A stretch of DNA of 64,000 nt, from positions 124,001 through 188,000 of the forward strand of contig JAEUKH010000022.1 of assembly GCA_016792845.1 (NCBI GenBank). The letters are read 5' to 3'. The position numbers and the translations under genes are program-made. Of this stretch, positions 50,329 to 58,433 are shown in pieces; within the stretch, counting starts at the first letter, position 1; the number at the start of each line of letters is the position of its first letter. The notes under the pieces were generated by a model, which saw only the letters and a program-made list of their open reading frames with translations, was not told where the DNA came from and ran no database searches. The DNA is from Myxococcales bacterium (GTDB lineage: Bacteria > Myxococcota_A > Polyangia > Polyangiales > Ga0077539).

Positions 50329-50517
50329 CTGTAGGTTCGGCGCCCCAGCACAGCGCGTACCATCGTCTCTACGTCATCGTGAACCGTTGTCGACCCTGCA
50401 AAACACAGGTCGCATCCTTCGGGGCTGAGAGCGGGGGTTGGCAGGGGGTGAGGTGAACGGCGATTCACACCGCCCTACGGTGTGAGGAATGGCCTCGCCC
50501 CGGGGCCGGGTCGCGCA

Positions 50518-50523
50518 TAGGCT
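50518..50523 (+). promoter_or_regulatory. Candidate -10 element of a short-leader transcript
   Basis: TAGGCT ends 9 nt before the GTG at 50533. Same hexamer and spacing as at 36274-36279. No Shine-Dalgarno. Confidence 0.37.
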
Positions 50524-50532
50524 CCGGGGGCT

Positions 50533-51426
50533 GTGCGTGCGATGCGATGGGTTGGATGGGCGCTCTCGGTGATGGCGATGGGGTGTCCGGTGTCTCCGCC
50601 GAGGTACCCGATTACCGACCCTGAGATGGTGTTGCGGGGTCTCGCGGCGCGCGATCAGCGGGTCGAGCAGATTCGGGCCCACGGCTCGGCCGATCACTAC
50701 GGCGAGCGCGGGCGCATCCGCGGCGAGGTGTTTGTGTTCGTGGGGCGGCCGAGCCATGTGCGGGTCGACACGCGCGCCTTTGGCACCACGGTGAGCCAGA
50801 TTGTGAGCGACGGGCGGCGGTTTACGATGGCCGACCTTCGCGGGGGGCAGTTCTACACCGGGCCGGCCGAGTCGTGTGTGGCGGCGCAGCTCTTGGGCAT
50901 CCCGCTGGAGGCCGCCGAGGTGGTGGCGGTGCTCGCCGGGGGGCCGCCCATCTACCGTGAAAACCCGCGGATCCGGTGGGACGATGGGCGCTACGTGGTC
51001 GACGTCTCGGCCTCCGGCGGTCGCAGCGAGACGCTCTACCTTGAGCTCAGCGATGCGGAGCGTGAGCGTGCGATGCCAGCGGATCAGCACCCACGGCCTG
51101 TGCGGGCGGTGTTGCGCGACGCGCGAGGGGTGCGGGCCGAGCTCACCTTCGATGACTATGTTGACGTCGAAGCGACGGCCTTTCCGCGGCGGGTGCGGGT
51201 GGTGATGGCGCGCGACAACGTAGACCTCCAGGTGCGGTACCGCGAGGTGAGCCTCGACCCCGAGCTTCCTGACGATGTGTTCTCGACCGAGGCTCCGCCG
51301 AATCTGCCTGAGGTGCAGGTTGACTGTGGCGAGCACGCGCTGCGCCCTGCCGAGGGGGTGTCGGGCGCGGCCGACGGGGGCGGTGTCGGGGCCGACGCGG
51401 GGGCCGGGGCTGACGCCGCAAGGTGA
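50533..51426 (+). CDS. Lipoprotein with LolA/LolB-like fold
   Basis: 297 residues. WVGWALSVMAMGC is a signal with lipobox MAMGC. The sequence IRGEVFVFVGRPSHVRVDTRAF, QIVSDGRRFTMADLRGGQFYTG and VRYREVSLDPELPDDVFS follow the half-barrel pattern of LolA, LolB and DUF4292 proteins, which bind lipid acyl chains. It could carry lipoproteins or lipids at the outer membrane. The C-terminus ends in an Asp/Ala/Gly-rich disordered tail. It precedes livM by 75 nt on the same strand but no functional tie is evident. Confidence 0.75.
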   Translation: MRAMRWVGWALSVMAMGCPVSPPRYPITDPEMVLRGLAARDQRVEQIRAHGSADHYGERGRIRGEVFVFVGRPSHVRVDTRAFGTTVSQIVSDGRRFTMADLRGGQFYTGPAESCVAAQLLGIPLEAAEVVAVLAGGPPIYRENPRIRWDDGRYVVDVSASGGRSETLYLELSDAERERAMPADQHPRPVRAVLRDARGVRAELTFDDYVDVEATAFPRRVRVVMARDNVDLQVRYREVSLDPELPDDVFSTEAPPNLPEVQVDCGEHALRPAEGVSGAADGGGVGADAGAGADAAR

Positions 51427-51501
51427 TTGTTTCGTCGCGCTGTAAAGGGTAGTTGAGGCAGCGGCCAACGGTTGCGGGTTGGTGACGGGAGCGACGTGAC
51501 G

Positions 51502-52485
51502 ATGCGAAGAGCGCTGGTCTGGATGGGCGTCTTGGGGCTCCTGGTGGCCTTCCAGTTTGCCGCGGGCGCGGTGCTGTCTGAGTACGTCATTCGCGTGGTG
51601 TCGATGTGCGCGCTCAACGTGATGCTCGCGGTGGCGCTCAACCTTGTGAACGGCACGACGGGCCAATTCTCGATCGGTCACGCGGGGTTCATGGCGGTGG
51701 GGGCCTACGCCGGGGCGATCACTTCGCACGCGCTCGACGGGCGGCTCGGGGCCTCGCTCGGGCCAGTGACCTTGGTGATCGCGTGCGCGGCGGGGGCCCT
51801 CGCGGCGGGGGTGGCGGGGGTGCTGGTGGGTGCGCCGTCGCTCCGTCTGCGGGGTGATTATCTCGCGATCGTGACCTTGGGCTTCGGCGAGATCATTCGC
51901 ATCTCGATTGAGAGCATCGGGGTCTTGGGGGGCTCTCAGGGGTACCCGATGGGGGCTGACAGCATTCCGCCCTATGCGGGGGTCGGGTGGATGGTGGGCG
52001 GCGCGGTGCTGGTGACGGTGCTCCTCTGGCATTTGACGTATTCGTCGTATGGCCGTGCGCTCTCGGCGATTCGCGAAGACGAGATCGCGGCGGAGGCGGC
52101 GGGTATTCCGACGACGCGGTACAAGGTGTTGGCCTTTACGGTGAGCGCGATGGCCACGGGGCTCGCGGGGGTGCTGTTCGCTCACGACGCCACCGGCGGG
52201 CAGCACATCGACCCCGCGGGCTTCAACCTCAACCGCTCGGTCGACATGCTGGTGATGATCATCTTCGGCGGCCTCGGGAGCCTCTCGGGCGCGGTGCTCG
52301 GCGGCATCTTCGTGGCGGTCTCACTTGAAGCGCTGCGAGAGTTTCAAGGGTACCGGCTGATCGCGTATGCGTTGTTGCTCGTGGGGTTGATGCTGTTGCG
52401 ACCGCAGGGGCTCCTCGGCACCCGCGAGCTGTCGGTGTCGATGTTGAAGCGCCTCGTGCCGGGGCGTCGCGAGGGGGGGGCGTGA
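51502..52485 (+). CDS. livM: Branched-chain amino-acid ABC permease LivM-like
   Basis: 327 residues, about nine membrane helices. Family motifs are LNLVNGTTGQFSIGHAGFMAVGAY (split: NLVNGTTGQFSIGHAGF), LRLRGDYLAIVTLGFGEIIRI, and the ABC-contact loop YGRALSAIREDEIAAEAAGI. ATG at 51502 or GTG at 51496 are both possible. It overlaps the fused ATPase gene. No LivH permease or periplasmic binding protein lies on either side, so the transporter is incomplete in this window: the partner is elsewhere, or the LivM protein pairs with itself. Confidence 0.9.
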   Translation: MRRALVWMGVLGLLVAFQFAAGAVLSEYVIRVVSMCALNVMLAVALNLVNGTTGQFSIGHAGFMAVGAYAGAITSHALDGRLGASLGPVTLVIACAAGALAAGVAGVLVGAPSLRLRGDYLAIVTLGFGEIIRISIESIGVLGGSQGYPMGADSIPPYAGVGWMVGGAVLVTVLLWHLTYSSYGRALSAIREDEIAAEAAGIPTTRYKVLAFTVSAMATGLAGVLFAHDATGGQHIDPAGFNLNRSVDMLVMIIFGGLGSLSGAVLGGIFVAVSLEALREFQGYRLIAYALLLVGLMLLRPQGLLGTRELSVSMLKRLVPGRREGGA

Positions 52486-54020
52486 TGACCGAGGCGCTCC
52501 TCACGGTCGACCGGGTTGAGATGGTGTTCGGCGGGCTCCGCGCCGTCGGGGGCGTGAGCTTCTCGGTGAAGCCGCGCTCGATCTTCGGTTTGATCGGGCC
52601 CAATGGTGCAGGCAAGACCACGGTCTTCAACTGCATCACCGGGGTTTACACGCCGACTGCGGGTGAGATCACGTTTCAGGGGCGGCCCATCGCGGGCAAG
52701 CCCGCGTACGCCATCGCCGACGCGGGGGTGGCGCGCACGTTTCAGAACATTCGGCTCTTCGGCACCATGAGCGTGCTCGAGAATGTTCTTGTTGCCAATC
52801 ATCGCGCTTCAAAGGCGAGCTTCTTCGACGCGCTCTTGCGCACGCGGCACTACGACGCAGACGAGGCGGCGATGCGCGAGAAGGCGATGGAGCTGCTCGC
52901 GATCTTCAAGCTCGACGACCAGGCCGAGGAGCGGGCTTCTTCGCTGCCGTACGGCGACCAGCGTCGGCTCGAGATCGCGCGGGCGCTGATGTTGAACCCG
53001 AAGCTCCTCTTGCTCGACGAGCCCGCCGCGGGGATGAACTCTGCCGAAGCGCAGGTGTTGCAGAAGCAGATCGTGGCCTTGCGCGACCGCTTCGACCTCG
53101 CGGTGTTGCTCGTCGAGCACAACATGCAAGTGGTGATGGGGGTCTGCGAAGACCTGCATGTGATGGATCGCGGTGAGACCATCGCCGAGGGCACGCCGGC
53201 GGTGGTTCAGAGCCACCCGAAGGTGCTCGAGGCCTACCTCGGGTCGAGCGTGCGTTCGGGGCCTTGGGTGACCACCGAGCCGTCGCCCGAGACGCCCGCC
53301 GAGGTGGTGCTCAAGGTCGATGATTTGCGGGTGAACTATGGCGGCATCAAGGCCGTCAAGGGCATCAGCCTTGAGGTGCGGCGGGGCGAGCTGGTGGCGC
53401 TCCTCGGGGCCAACGGCGCGGGCAAGACGACGACCTTGAAGGCCATCGCGCGGCTCTTGCCGTGGGCCTCGGGGGCGGTTCAATTTCTGGGCGAAGACCT
53501 CGCGAAGCGAGAGGCGCACACGCTGCCGGGCCTCGGGATGGCGCTGTCGCCCGAGGGGCGGGCGATCTTCCCCAACCTGAGCGTGCGGGAGAACCTTGAG
53601 ATGGGGGCGTTCACGGTCTCAGATCGGGCCAAGGTGGCGCGGGGGATGGCGCGCGCGGTGGGGCTCTTTCCGCGGCTCGGCGAGCGTCTCTCGCAGGCCG
53701 GGGGCACGCTCTCGGGGGGCGAGCAGCAGATGTTGGCCATCGCCCGCGCGCTGATGAGCGAGCCGCGGCTCTTGATGCTCGACGAGCCCTCGCTCGGCAT
53801 CGCGCCGGTGCTGGTCGATCAGATCTTTGAGGCGCTCGAGAAGATTCGCAAAGAGGGCATGACGGTGCTCCTGGTCGAGCAGAACACCCGTCGCGCCTTG
53901 GGTGCGGCGCAGCGCGCGTATGTGCTGGTCACGGGCGAGGTGGTGCTCTCGGGCGAGGCTGCCGATTTGCGCGACGACCCGCGGGTGCAGAGCGCCTACC
54001 TCGGCGAGACCCACGCATGA
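52485..54020 (+). CDS. Fused LivG-LivF ABC ATPase
   Basis: 511 residues with two complete nucleotide-binding domains in one chain. Domain 1 (about 1-255) is LivG-like: Walker A GPNGAGKTT, AYAIADAGVARTFQNIRLF, signature YGDQRRLEIARAL and Walker B LLLLDEPAAGMN. Domain 2 (about 275-510) is LivF-like: VNYGGIKAVKGIS, Walker A GANGAGKTT, signature LSGGEQQMLAIARAL and Walker B LLMLDEPSLG. Normally these are two genes. ATG 52485 overlaps the livM stop. The 3' end overlaps the receiver-XRE gene (ATGA, 54017-54020). Confidence 0.93.
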   Translation: MTEALLTVDRVEMVFGGLRAVGGVSFSVKPRSIFGLIGPNGAGKTTVFNCITGVYTPTAGEITFQGRPIAGKPAYAIADAGVARTFQNIRLFGTMSVLENVLVANHRASKASFFDALLRTRHYDADEAAMREKAMELLAIFKLDDQAEERASSLPYGDQRRLEIARALMLNPKLLLLDEPAAGMNSAEAQVLQKQIVALRDRFDLAVLLVEHNMQVVMGVCEDLHVMDRGETIAEGTPAVVQSHPKVLEAYLGSSVRSGPWVTTEPSPETPAEVVLKVDDLRVNYGGIKAVKGISLEVRRGELVALLGANGAGKTTTLKAIARLLPWASGAVQFLGEDLAKREAHTLPGLGMALSPEGRAIFPNLSVRENLEMGAFTVSDRAKVARGMARAVGLFPRLGERLSQAGGTLSGGEQQMLAIARALMSEPRLLMLDEPSLGIAPVLVDQIFEALEKIRKEGMTVLLVEQNTRRALGAAQRAYVLVTGEVVLSGEAADLRDDPRVQSAYLGETHA

Positions 54021-54619
54021 ACGGCGCTGGGCTGCGGCTCCTGGTGGTCGACGACGACGCGGCGATTCGAGACTTTCTCGACACCGTGCTCACCGCTGAC
54101 GGCTTCGAGGTGACGACCCTCGGCGACCCGCGCACGGCCGAGGCCGTGGTGCGCGAGGGGGGCTTTCACCTCGTGCTCCTCGACGTGATGATGCCCGATC
54201 AAGACGGCATCACGACCCTCGAACAGATTCACCGCGCCGACCGCGAGCTTGGCGTGGTGATGATGACCGGGTATCCGTCGGTCGACAGCGCCGTCGAGAG
54301 CATGAAGCGCGACGCCCTCGACTATCTGCGCAAGCCCTTCACCCTTGAGGCGCTGCGCGCGGTGGTGCTTGAAGCCTTGCGAAAGAAGGGCCTCTTGCGC
54401 TCGCCCGAGGAGGCGCTGCATCGCAGCCTCGCCGAGTCGCTGCGGCAGGCGCGACAAGCGCGGGGCTTGACGCTGAAGCAGCTCTCGCAAAAGAGCGGTC
54501 TGTCGGTGTCGCTCCTCTCGCAGATCGAGCGGGCTGAGACGAGCCCGAGCCTGTCGTCGCTTTACCGCATCGCGGCGGCCCTCGATTTGAAGCTTCGTGC
54601 TCTGTTTGAAGCGTTCTGA
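54017..54619 (+). CDS. Response regulator: receiver domain with XRE-type HTH output
   Basis: 200 residues. Receiver domain (1-120) with the acidic pocket VDDDAAIRD, phospho-acceptor Asp56 (LVLLDVMMPDQDG), Thr84 (MMTGYPS) and Lys106 (LRKPF). It is joined to a lambda-repressor/XRE HTH (about 138-200: LRQARQARGLTLKQLSQKSG, SLLSQIERAETSPSL). XRE outputs are uncommon on receivers; most carry OmpR, LuxR or Fis-type domains. Translational coupling to livGF suggests it controls, or is controlled with, this transporter. No cognate kinase is next to it. Confidence 0.88.
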   Translation: MNGAGLRLLVVDDDAAIRDFLDTVLTADGFEVTTLGDPRTAEAVVREGGFHLVLLDVMMPDQDGITTLEQIHRADRELGVVMMTGYPSVDSAVESMKRDALDYLRKPFTLEALRAVVLEALRKKGLLRSPEEALHRSLAESLRQARQARGLTLKQLSQKSGLSVSLLSQIERAETSPSLSSLYRIAAALDLKLRALFEAF

Positions 54620-54624
54620 GCGGG

Positions 54625-55020
54625 TCAGCGCGAGAGGTGGGCGAGGGCGGGGGCGCTCGCCTCCCACTGTTGGCCGTCGAAGTCTTCGTAGGTGACCGCG
54701 TCGAAGGTGGCGCGGTCGACGCAGCGGAGGTTGACGGAGTACCCGTCGGGGTTTGAGCGCGGCACGTAGAACGATTTGACCCCGCAGTGACGGCAAAAAT
54801 GGTGCTTCGCGGTGCCGGTGTTGAAGGTGTAGGTGCTGAGCGCGTCGCGCCCCGTGAGGAGGGTGAAATCGCGCGCGGGCACGATCAGGTGTTCGTACCC
54901 GAGCATCTCGCAGAGCGAGCAATTGCATCGCTGGACGCGCACCGCCCGAGGGGCGCGGACGCTGAAGGTGACGGCGCCGCAGTGGCAGCCTCCGCGGTGC
55001 TCGACGGGCTCTGGTTTCAT
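54625..55020 (-). CDS. GFA / CENP-V family zinc protein
   Basis: 131 residues from the ATG at 55020. The family binds zinc through cysteine clusters: GGCHCGAVTF (Cys12, Cys14), RCNCSLCEML (Cys32, Cys34, Cys37) and HFCRHCGVKSFY. Members were named glutathione-dependent formaldehyde-activating enzymes, but most have no tested activity. A longer in-frame start at 55056 adds only 12 residues and lacks support. It is convergent with the response regulator, with a 5-nt gap. Confidence 0.9.
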   Translation of the reverse strand: MKPEPVEHRGGCHCGAVTFSVRAPRAVRVQRCNCSLCEMLGYEHLIVPARDFTLLTGRDALSTYTFNTGTAKHHFCRHCGVKSFYVPRSNPDGYSVNLRCVDRATFDAVTYEDFDGQQWEASAPALAHLSR

Positions 55021-55110
55021 CGGGTGACGGTGTATCAGCCCCGGGCCGCGCGGCAACGTGTTCGTGGGGTCGTTGACCCTGGGGCGAGGGCGTGTGATGC
55101 GAGAGGGGTG

Positions 55111-56388
55111 ATGGCGACACGGCTGCGGTGGCGGCTCGGGGTTTGGCTCGTGGGCCTCGCGGGCTGCGGTGACGCGGGCGAGGGCCTCGGCGACGCCGCG
55201 GCGGCCGAGGTCGGCGCCGATGCGGGCGTTGATGCGGGGCGCGATGCGAGCGGCGACGCGGGCGTTGATGCGGGGCGTGATGCGAGCGGCGACGCGGGCG
55301 TTGATGCGGGTCGCGATGCGAGCGCAGACGCGGGCGTTGATGCGGGTCGCGATGCGAGCGCGGACGCGGGCGTTGATGCGGCGATGCCTGCGGCGGGGGT
55401 GGCGCCTCGGGGGCTGGTCGCGGGCGAAGAGCTGTTGCGCGTGGGGGCGACTCCGGTGGCGCTCTCGGGCGCCGCGCCGCGGGTGTTTCGCATTGATGCA
55501 AGCCCTCGATCACATTGGTATTTTTTGCTCCGCTTCGCGCCTGAGCGGGCGCAGGTGGTGCTCGCGGTCGATCGCTTCGACGGGGCGCGCGCGGCGCCGC
55601 TCGGGCAGACCGATGCGGGGCGCGGGCTTCGCACGCTCTCGGTCTTTGACCCTTCAGGGCCGCGTACCTTCTGGGTGCGCGTGTTGCCGGGAGCAGGGCT
55701 CAGCAGCGCGACCTTGACCCTCACCGAGACGCCCTTCGCCGATGGGTCGCGGTGCGTCGACGATTGCGCGCGGCTGCTGCAAATGCCGCTCGCCAACGAC
55801 CCGCGGCGCGATGGGTACACGACCGACAGCGCCACGGTGTTTCGGTACTGGTTCGGCCGCCGTGACCTGGTGATGTTTGTGCGTCACGCAGGGCAGAGCA
55901 TGGCGGCGCGCGGGGCGGCGCCCTTTGTGCCGCAAGACTTCTCGCAGTGGGACGGCGCGACCCCCGGCGCTGACGTGGGCGCCCTTCGGCACGCGTCGCA
56001 TCAGCGCGGCAAAGATGTCGACCTCTCGCTCTACGGCACCGACGGCGCCGCGCCGTGGCGGAGCTATTGTGTCGTGCGCCAGGGGAGCGACGGTCGAGAG
56101 TGCGCGCCGGGCACCGTGAGGGGCTTCGACGCCGCGGCGAATGTGCCATTTTTTGCAGACTTTTTCGCCACCGAGCGGGTGACCATGTGCTTCTTGGATC
56201 GTGAGCTCATCGGCGCGATGAGGCCCGCCGCGCGGGCCGCGATGTTGCCCTCGGCGGTGGCCGCGCAGTTCTCAGACGGGGTGCATTTGCAGCACTGGCC
56301 GAACCACGACAATCACATCCATGTGCGGGTGAGCGAGGCGTCGAGCCAGGGCGCGGCGCTCGCGTACGAGCCCTTCGAGGCGCCGTGA
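55111..56388 (+). CDS. M74-like murein endopeptidase domain lipoprotein
   Basis: 425 residues. ATG at 55111 (GTG at 55108 is an alternative) gives the signal RLGVWLVGLAGC with lipobox. A linker of five 12-residue DAGVDAGRDAS repeats follows, then a beta domain, and a C-terminal domain with the zinc motifs of MepA-type LAS endopeptidases: GALRHASHQRGKDVDLSLYG and WPNHDNHIHVRVSEA. These match the HxxHxxGxDxD and HDxHxHVR signatures, so the metal site should be intact. Likely role: cutting peptidoglycan cross-links in the periplasm. Confidence 0.83.
   Translation: MATRLRWRLGVWLVGLAGCGDAGEGLGDAAAAEVGADAGVDAGRDASGDAGVDAGRDASGDAGVDAGRDASADAGVDAGRDASADAGVDAAMPAAGVAPRGLVAGEELLRVGATPVALSGAAPRVFRIDASPRSHWYFLLRFAPERAQVVLAVDRFDGARAAPLGQTDAGRGLRTLSVFDPSGPRTFWVRVLPGAGLSSATLTLTETPFADGSRCVDDCARLLQMPLANDPRRDGYTTDSATVFRYWFGRRDLVMFVRHAGQSMAARGAAPFVPQDFSQWDGATPGADVGALRHASHQRGKDVDLSLYGTDGAAPWRSYCVVRQGSDGRECAPGTVRGFDAAANVPFFADFFATERVTMCFLDRELIGAMRPAARAAMLPSAVAAQFSDGVHLQHWPNHDNHIHVRVSEASSQGAALAYEPFEAP
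55222..55381 (+). repeat. 36-bp tandem repeat (12 residues)
   Basis: Five copies with starts at 55222, 55258, 55294, 55330 and 55366, marked by GCGGGCGTTGATGCGG. They encode the Asp-Ala-Gly-rich linker of the peptidase lipoprotein. Copies differ by a few third-position changes. Confidence 0.85.
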
Positions 56389-56389
56389 C

Positions 56390-56674
56390 TCAGGGCGCGA
56401 CGCGGGCCCAGCGAAAGCGTGGGAAGCCGCCGCTCCCGGCGGTGTCGTAGTAGCCCTCGAAGCGGAGCTTGAAGCGCTGAAAGGCGAGATCCCAGCCCGC
56501 GAAGGGGGCGCCGTCGTCGCGGGCGGTGTCGAGGTCGAGGTAGACCCAGCGGGCGCTGTCGTCGGCGCGCACCGTCGTGACCCGCGCGCCCCCGTCGGTG
56601 ACGTGCCTGACGCGGGGGCTCTCGGGCTGTGAATTTGAGGCAGGGTGAGCTCCGTGGCACACCAGAACATTCAA
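56390..56674 (-). pseudogene. HmuY-like heme-binding lipoprotein remnant
   Basis: 94 residues in frame. ADDSARWVYLDLDT and WDLAFQRF match the first part of the HmuY domain, and KLRFEGYYDTAGSGGFPRFRW matches its end, but they are joined directly, so the middle (80 or more residues in relatives, by my memory of the family) is missing. There is no signal peptide: the 5' part, 56640-56674, is low-GC and unlike HmuY. I read it as an internally deleted and 5'-damaged gene. The alternative is a short, unrelated protein that happens to share both motifs. Confidence 0.6.
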
Positions 56675-56717
56675 AAACTGAGCGATGTGATAGACCAGTG
56701 AGGCGCGCGGAGCATTG

Positions 56718-56825
56718 GGGTACCCAGCCTTGGCGGAGGGTCACTCCGGTGTAGAAGGTTCTCGGGGCGATGGGGAGGTAGACGGCGTGGCCGGCGTCGA
56801 GGAGCTTGTCGACGCTGGCGAAGAC
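56718..56825 (-). pseudogene. TonB-dependent receptor C-terminal remnant
   Basis: On the minus strand codons VFASVDKLLDAGHAV and YLPIAPRTFYTGVTLRQGW have strong third-position C/G over about 36 codons with no start and no stop at the expected end. The wording APRTFYTGVTLR is that of the last beta-strand of TonB-dependent receptors (compare PGRTFFVGVxxRF). It stops abruptly at 56825, exactly where plus-strand HmuV similarity starts. Interpretation: tail of a lost heme receptor. The family call rests on a short match. Confidence 0.42.
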
Positions 56826-57383
56826 CTTCGCGCGGTGGTGGGGCAGCACAGCGAGGTGAGCGGGCCGCTGAGCGCCTTCGAGGTGGCGCGCCTCGGGCGC
56901 TACGCGCACCGCGACGAAGACCGGCCAGAGAGCGCGAGGCTTGCGCTCGAAGTGCTTGATTCTGTAGATCTTTCTGCCGACTCTGATCGTCCCTATGCGA
57001 CGCTCTCGGGGGGCGCTCGGCAGCGCGTGCAGCTCGCCCGCGCGTTGCTCCAGCTCGTGCCCTCGGGGCGGTGGCTCTTGCTCGACGAGCCGACCACCTG
57101 GCTCGACCCCGCGCAGCAACACCTCGTGCTGGCGCGGGCGCGGGCTGAGACCGAGCGCGGTCGCGGCGTGGTGGCGGTGCTGCACGACCTCGGACTCGCC
57201 GCGCGCTACGCCGACCGTGTGGTCTTGCTCGATGAGGGGCGCCTCGTGGCGATGGGCGCCCCGGCCGAGGTCTTCACTCCCGCGCGCCTCGAAGCGGTCT
57301 GGGGGCTCTCGTTTACGCTCGTGACGGTGGGCGATGTTCGTATCCCGTTGGCGTTCAACCCAAACTCTAAGGTCTCTCGATGA
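56826..57383 (+). pseudogene. hmuV: 5'-truncated heme ABC transporter ATPase HmuV
   Basis: From 56826 the frame reads LRAVVGQHSEVSGPLSAFEVARLGRY and continues as an HmuV ATPase: signature LSGGARQRVQLARALL, Walker B RWLLLDEPTTWLD, switch VLHDLGLAARYAD and the C-terminal domain. The first 70-80 residues, including Walker A (GPNGAGKST), are absent; upstream codons in this frame (to 56715) are non-coding in character. Without Walker A it cannot hydrolyse ATP. The end overlaps hmuS (ATGA, 57380-57383), as in an intact operon. A broken gene, unless the junction is an assembly artefact. Confidence 0.75.
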
Positions 57384-58426
57384 ACCTCGACTCTGTTGAC
57401 TCTCTTCGTACCCGATCGCGCCGCGACGCGCTGGCGAGGCTCCGCGCCGAAGGCGCCCCGTTGCGGGCCCGAGAGCTGGCTGCGGCCCTCGGCTGCTCGG
57501 AGGCCGAGCTCGTGGCCATCGACCCGAAGCTGAAGGTCACGGCCCTCGCGCCGCGGTGGCGTGAGATTCTCTCGGCCCTCGACGCCCTCGGCGAGGTGAT
57601 GAGCCTCACCCGCAACAGCGCCGTCGTCTCTGAAATCACCGGCCCGTACGGCGCGCCCGAGTTCTTTGAAGAGCACCTCGGACAGGTGTCGGGGCACCCC
57701 CTCGACCTTCGAATCTTTCTTCACTCTTGGGCCTTCGCCTTCGCGGTCGAGAGCCCCCAGGGTGAGCGCACGCTGCGGAGCGTGCAGTTCTTCGATCGCC
57801 ATGGTGAGGCCGTTCATAAGGTCTATCTACGCGACAGTACGAAAGTTTCTGTCTTCGATGCGCTGGTCGCGCGCTTCGCCGAGCCGGGCGCCTCGGTCGA
57901 GGTGGTGCCGCGCCCCGGCGCGCCCGACGAGCGGCCTGACAGCGCCGTCGACGCGGTGGGGCTTCGCGAGGCGTGGTCGAAGCTTGAGAGCGCCCATCAG
58001 TTCTTCAGGCTCCTCAAGCGGTACGGTGTGACCCGCACCCAAGCGCTGCGTCTCGCGGGCCCGGCGTGGGCCGAGCCGCTCGGGGGAGAGGTGTTGCCGC
58101 GGCTCCTCGACGCGGTGGCGGCCGCGCGGGTGCCGGTGATGTTCTTCGTCGGCAACGAGGCGATGTTGCAGATCTACCAAGGCACCGTCACGCGGGTGCG
58201 GCCCATCGACGGGTGGTGCAACGTGTTCGAGCGCGACTTCACGCTGCACGCAGACCTCAGCCGGTTGGGCGCCGCGTGGCGGGTGCGAAAGCCCACCAAC
58301 GGCGGGGTGATCACAAGCTTTGAGCTCTTCGACAAGGCGAAGCAGAACGTGTTGCTGGTGTACGGACAGCGCGACGACGACGGCTTCGATCGGCCCGCGT
58401 GGCGAGCCGTGATCGACGCGCTCTGA
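57380..58426 (+). CDS. hmuS: Heme-degrading / heme-trafficking protein HmuS
   Basis: 348 residues, the normal length of HmuS/HemS/ChuS. Two related halves are visible: EVMSLTRNSAVVSEITGPYG and FDRHGEAVHKVYLRDSTKV in the first, AARVPVMFFVGNEAMLQIYQG, DGWCNVFERDFTLHADLS and WRVRKPTNGGVITSFELFD in the second. The family binds heme and breaks it down or passes it on in the cytoplasm. The start overlaps the damaged hmuV. It is intact, although the transporter genes beside it are not, so its use may depend on another heme source. Confidence 0.9.
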   Translation: MNLDSVDSLRTRSRRDALARLRAEGAPLRARELAAALGCSEAELVAIDPKLKVTALAPRWREILSALDALGEVMSLTRNSAVVSEITGPYGAPEFFEEHLGQVSGHPLDLRIFLHSWAFAFAVESPQGERTLRSVQFFDRHGEAVHKVYLRDSTKVSVFDALVARFAEPGASVEVVPRPGAPDERPDSAVDAVGLREAWSKLESAHQFFRLLKRYGVTRTQALRLAGPAWAEPLGGEVLPRLLDAVAAARVPVMFFVGNEAMLQIYQGTVTRVRPIDGWCNVFERDFTLHADLSRLGAAWRVRKPTNGGVITSFELFDKAKQNVLLVYGQRDDDGFDRPAWRAVIDAL

Positions 58427-58433
58427 GCGAGGC

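Noticed and set aside
50374..52206. 610-residue minus-strand open frame across the LolB-like gene and livM
   Set aside because: Arg/His/Pro-rich shadow of two recognisable genes; no signal or domain.
56313..57185. A single 290-residue minus-strand gene spanning the heme locus
   Set aside because: Only 56718-56825 of this frame has coding character; the rest is antisense to HmuV or out of frame with the HmuY remnant.
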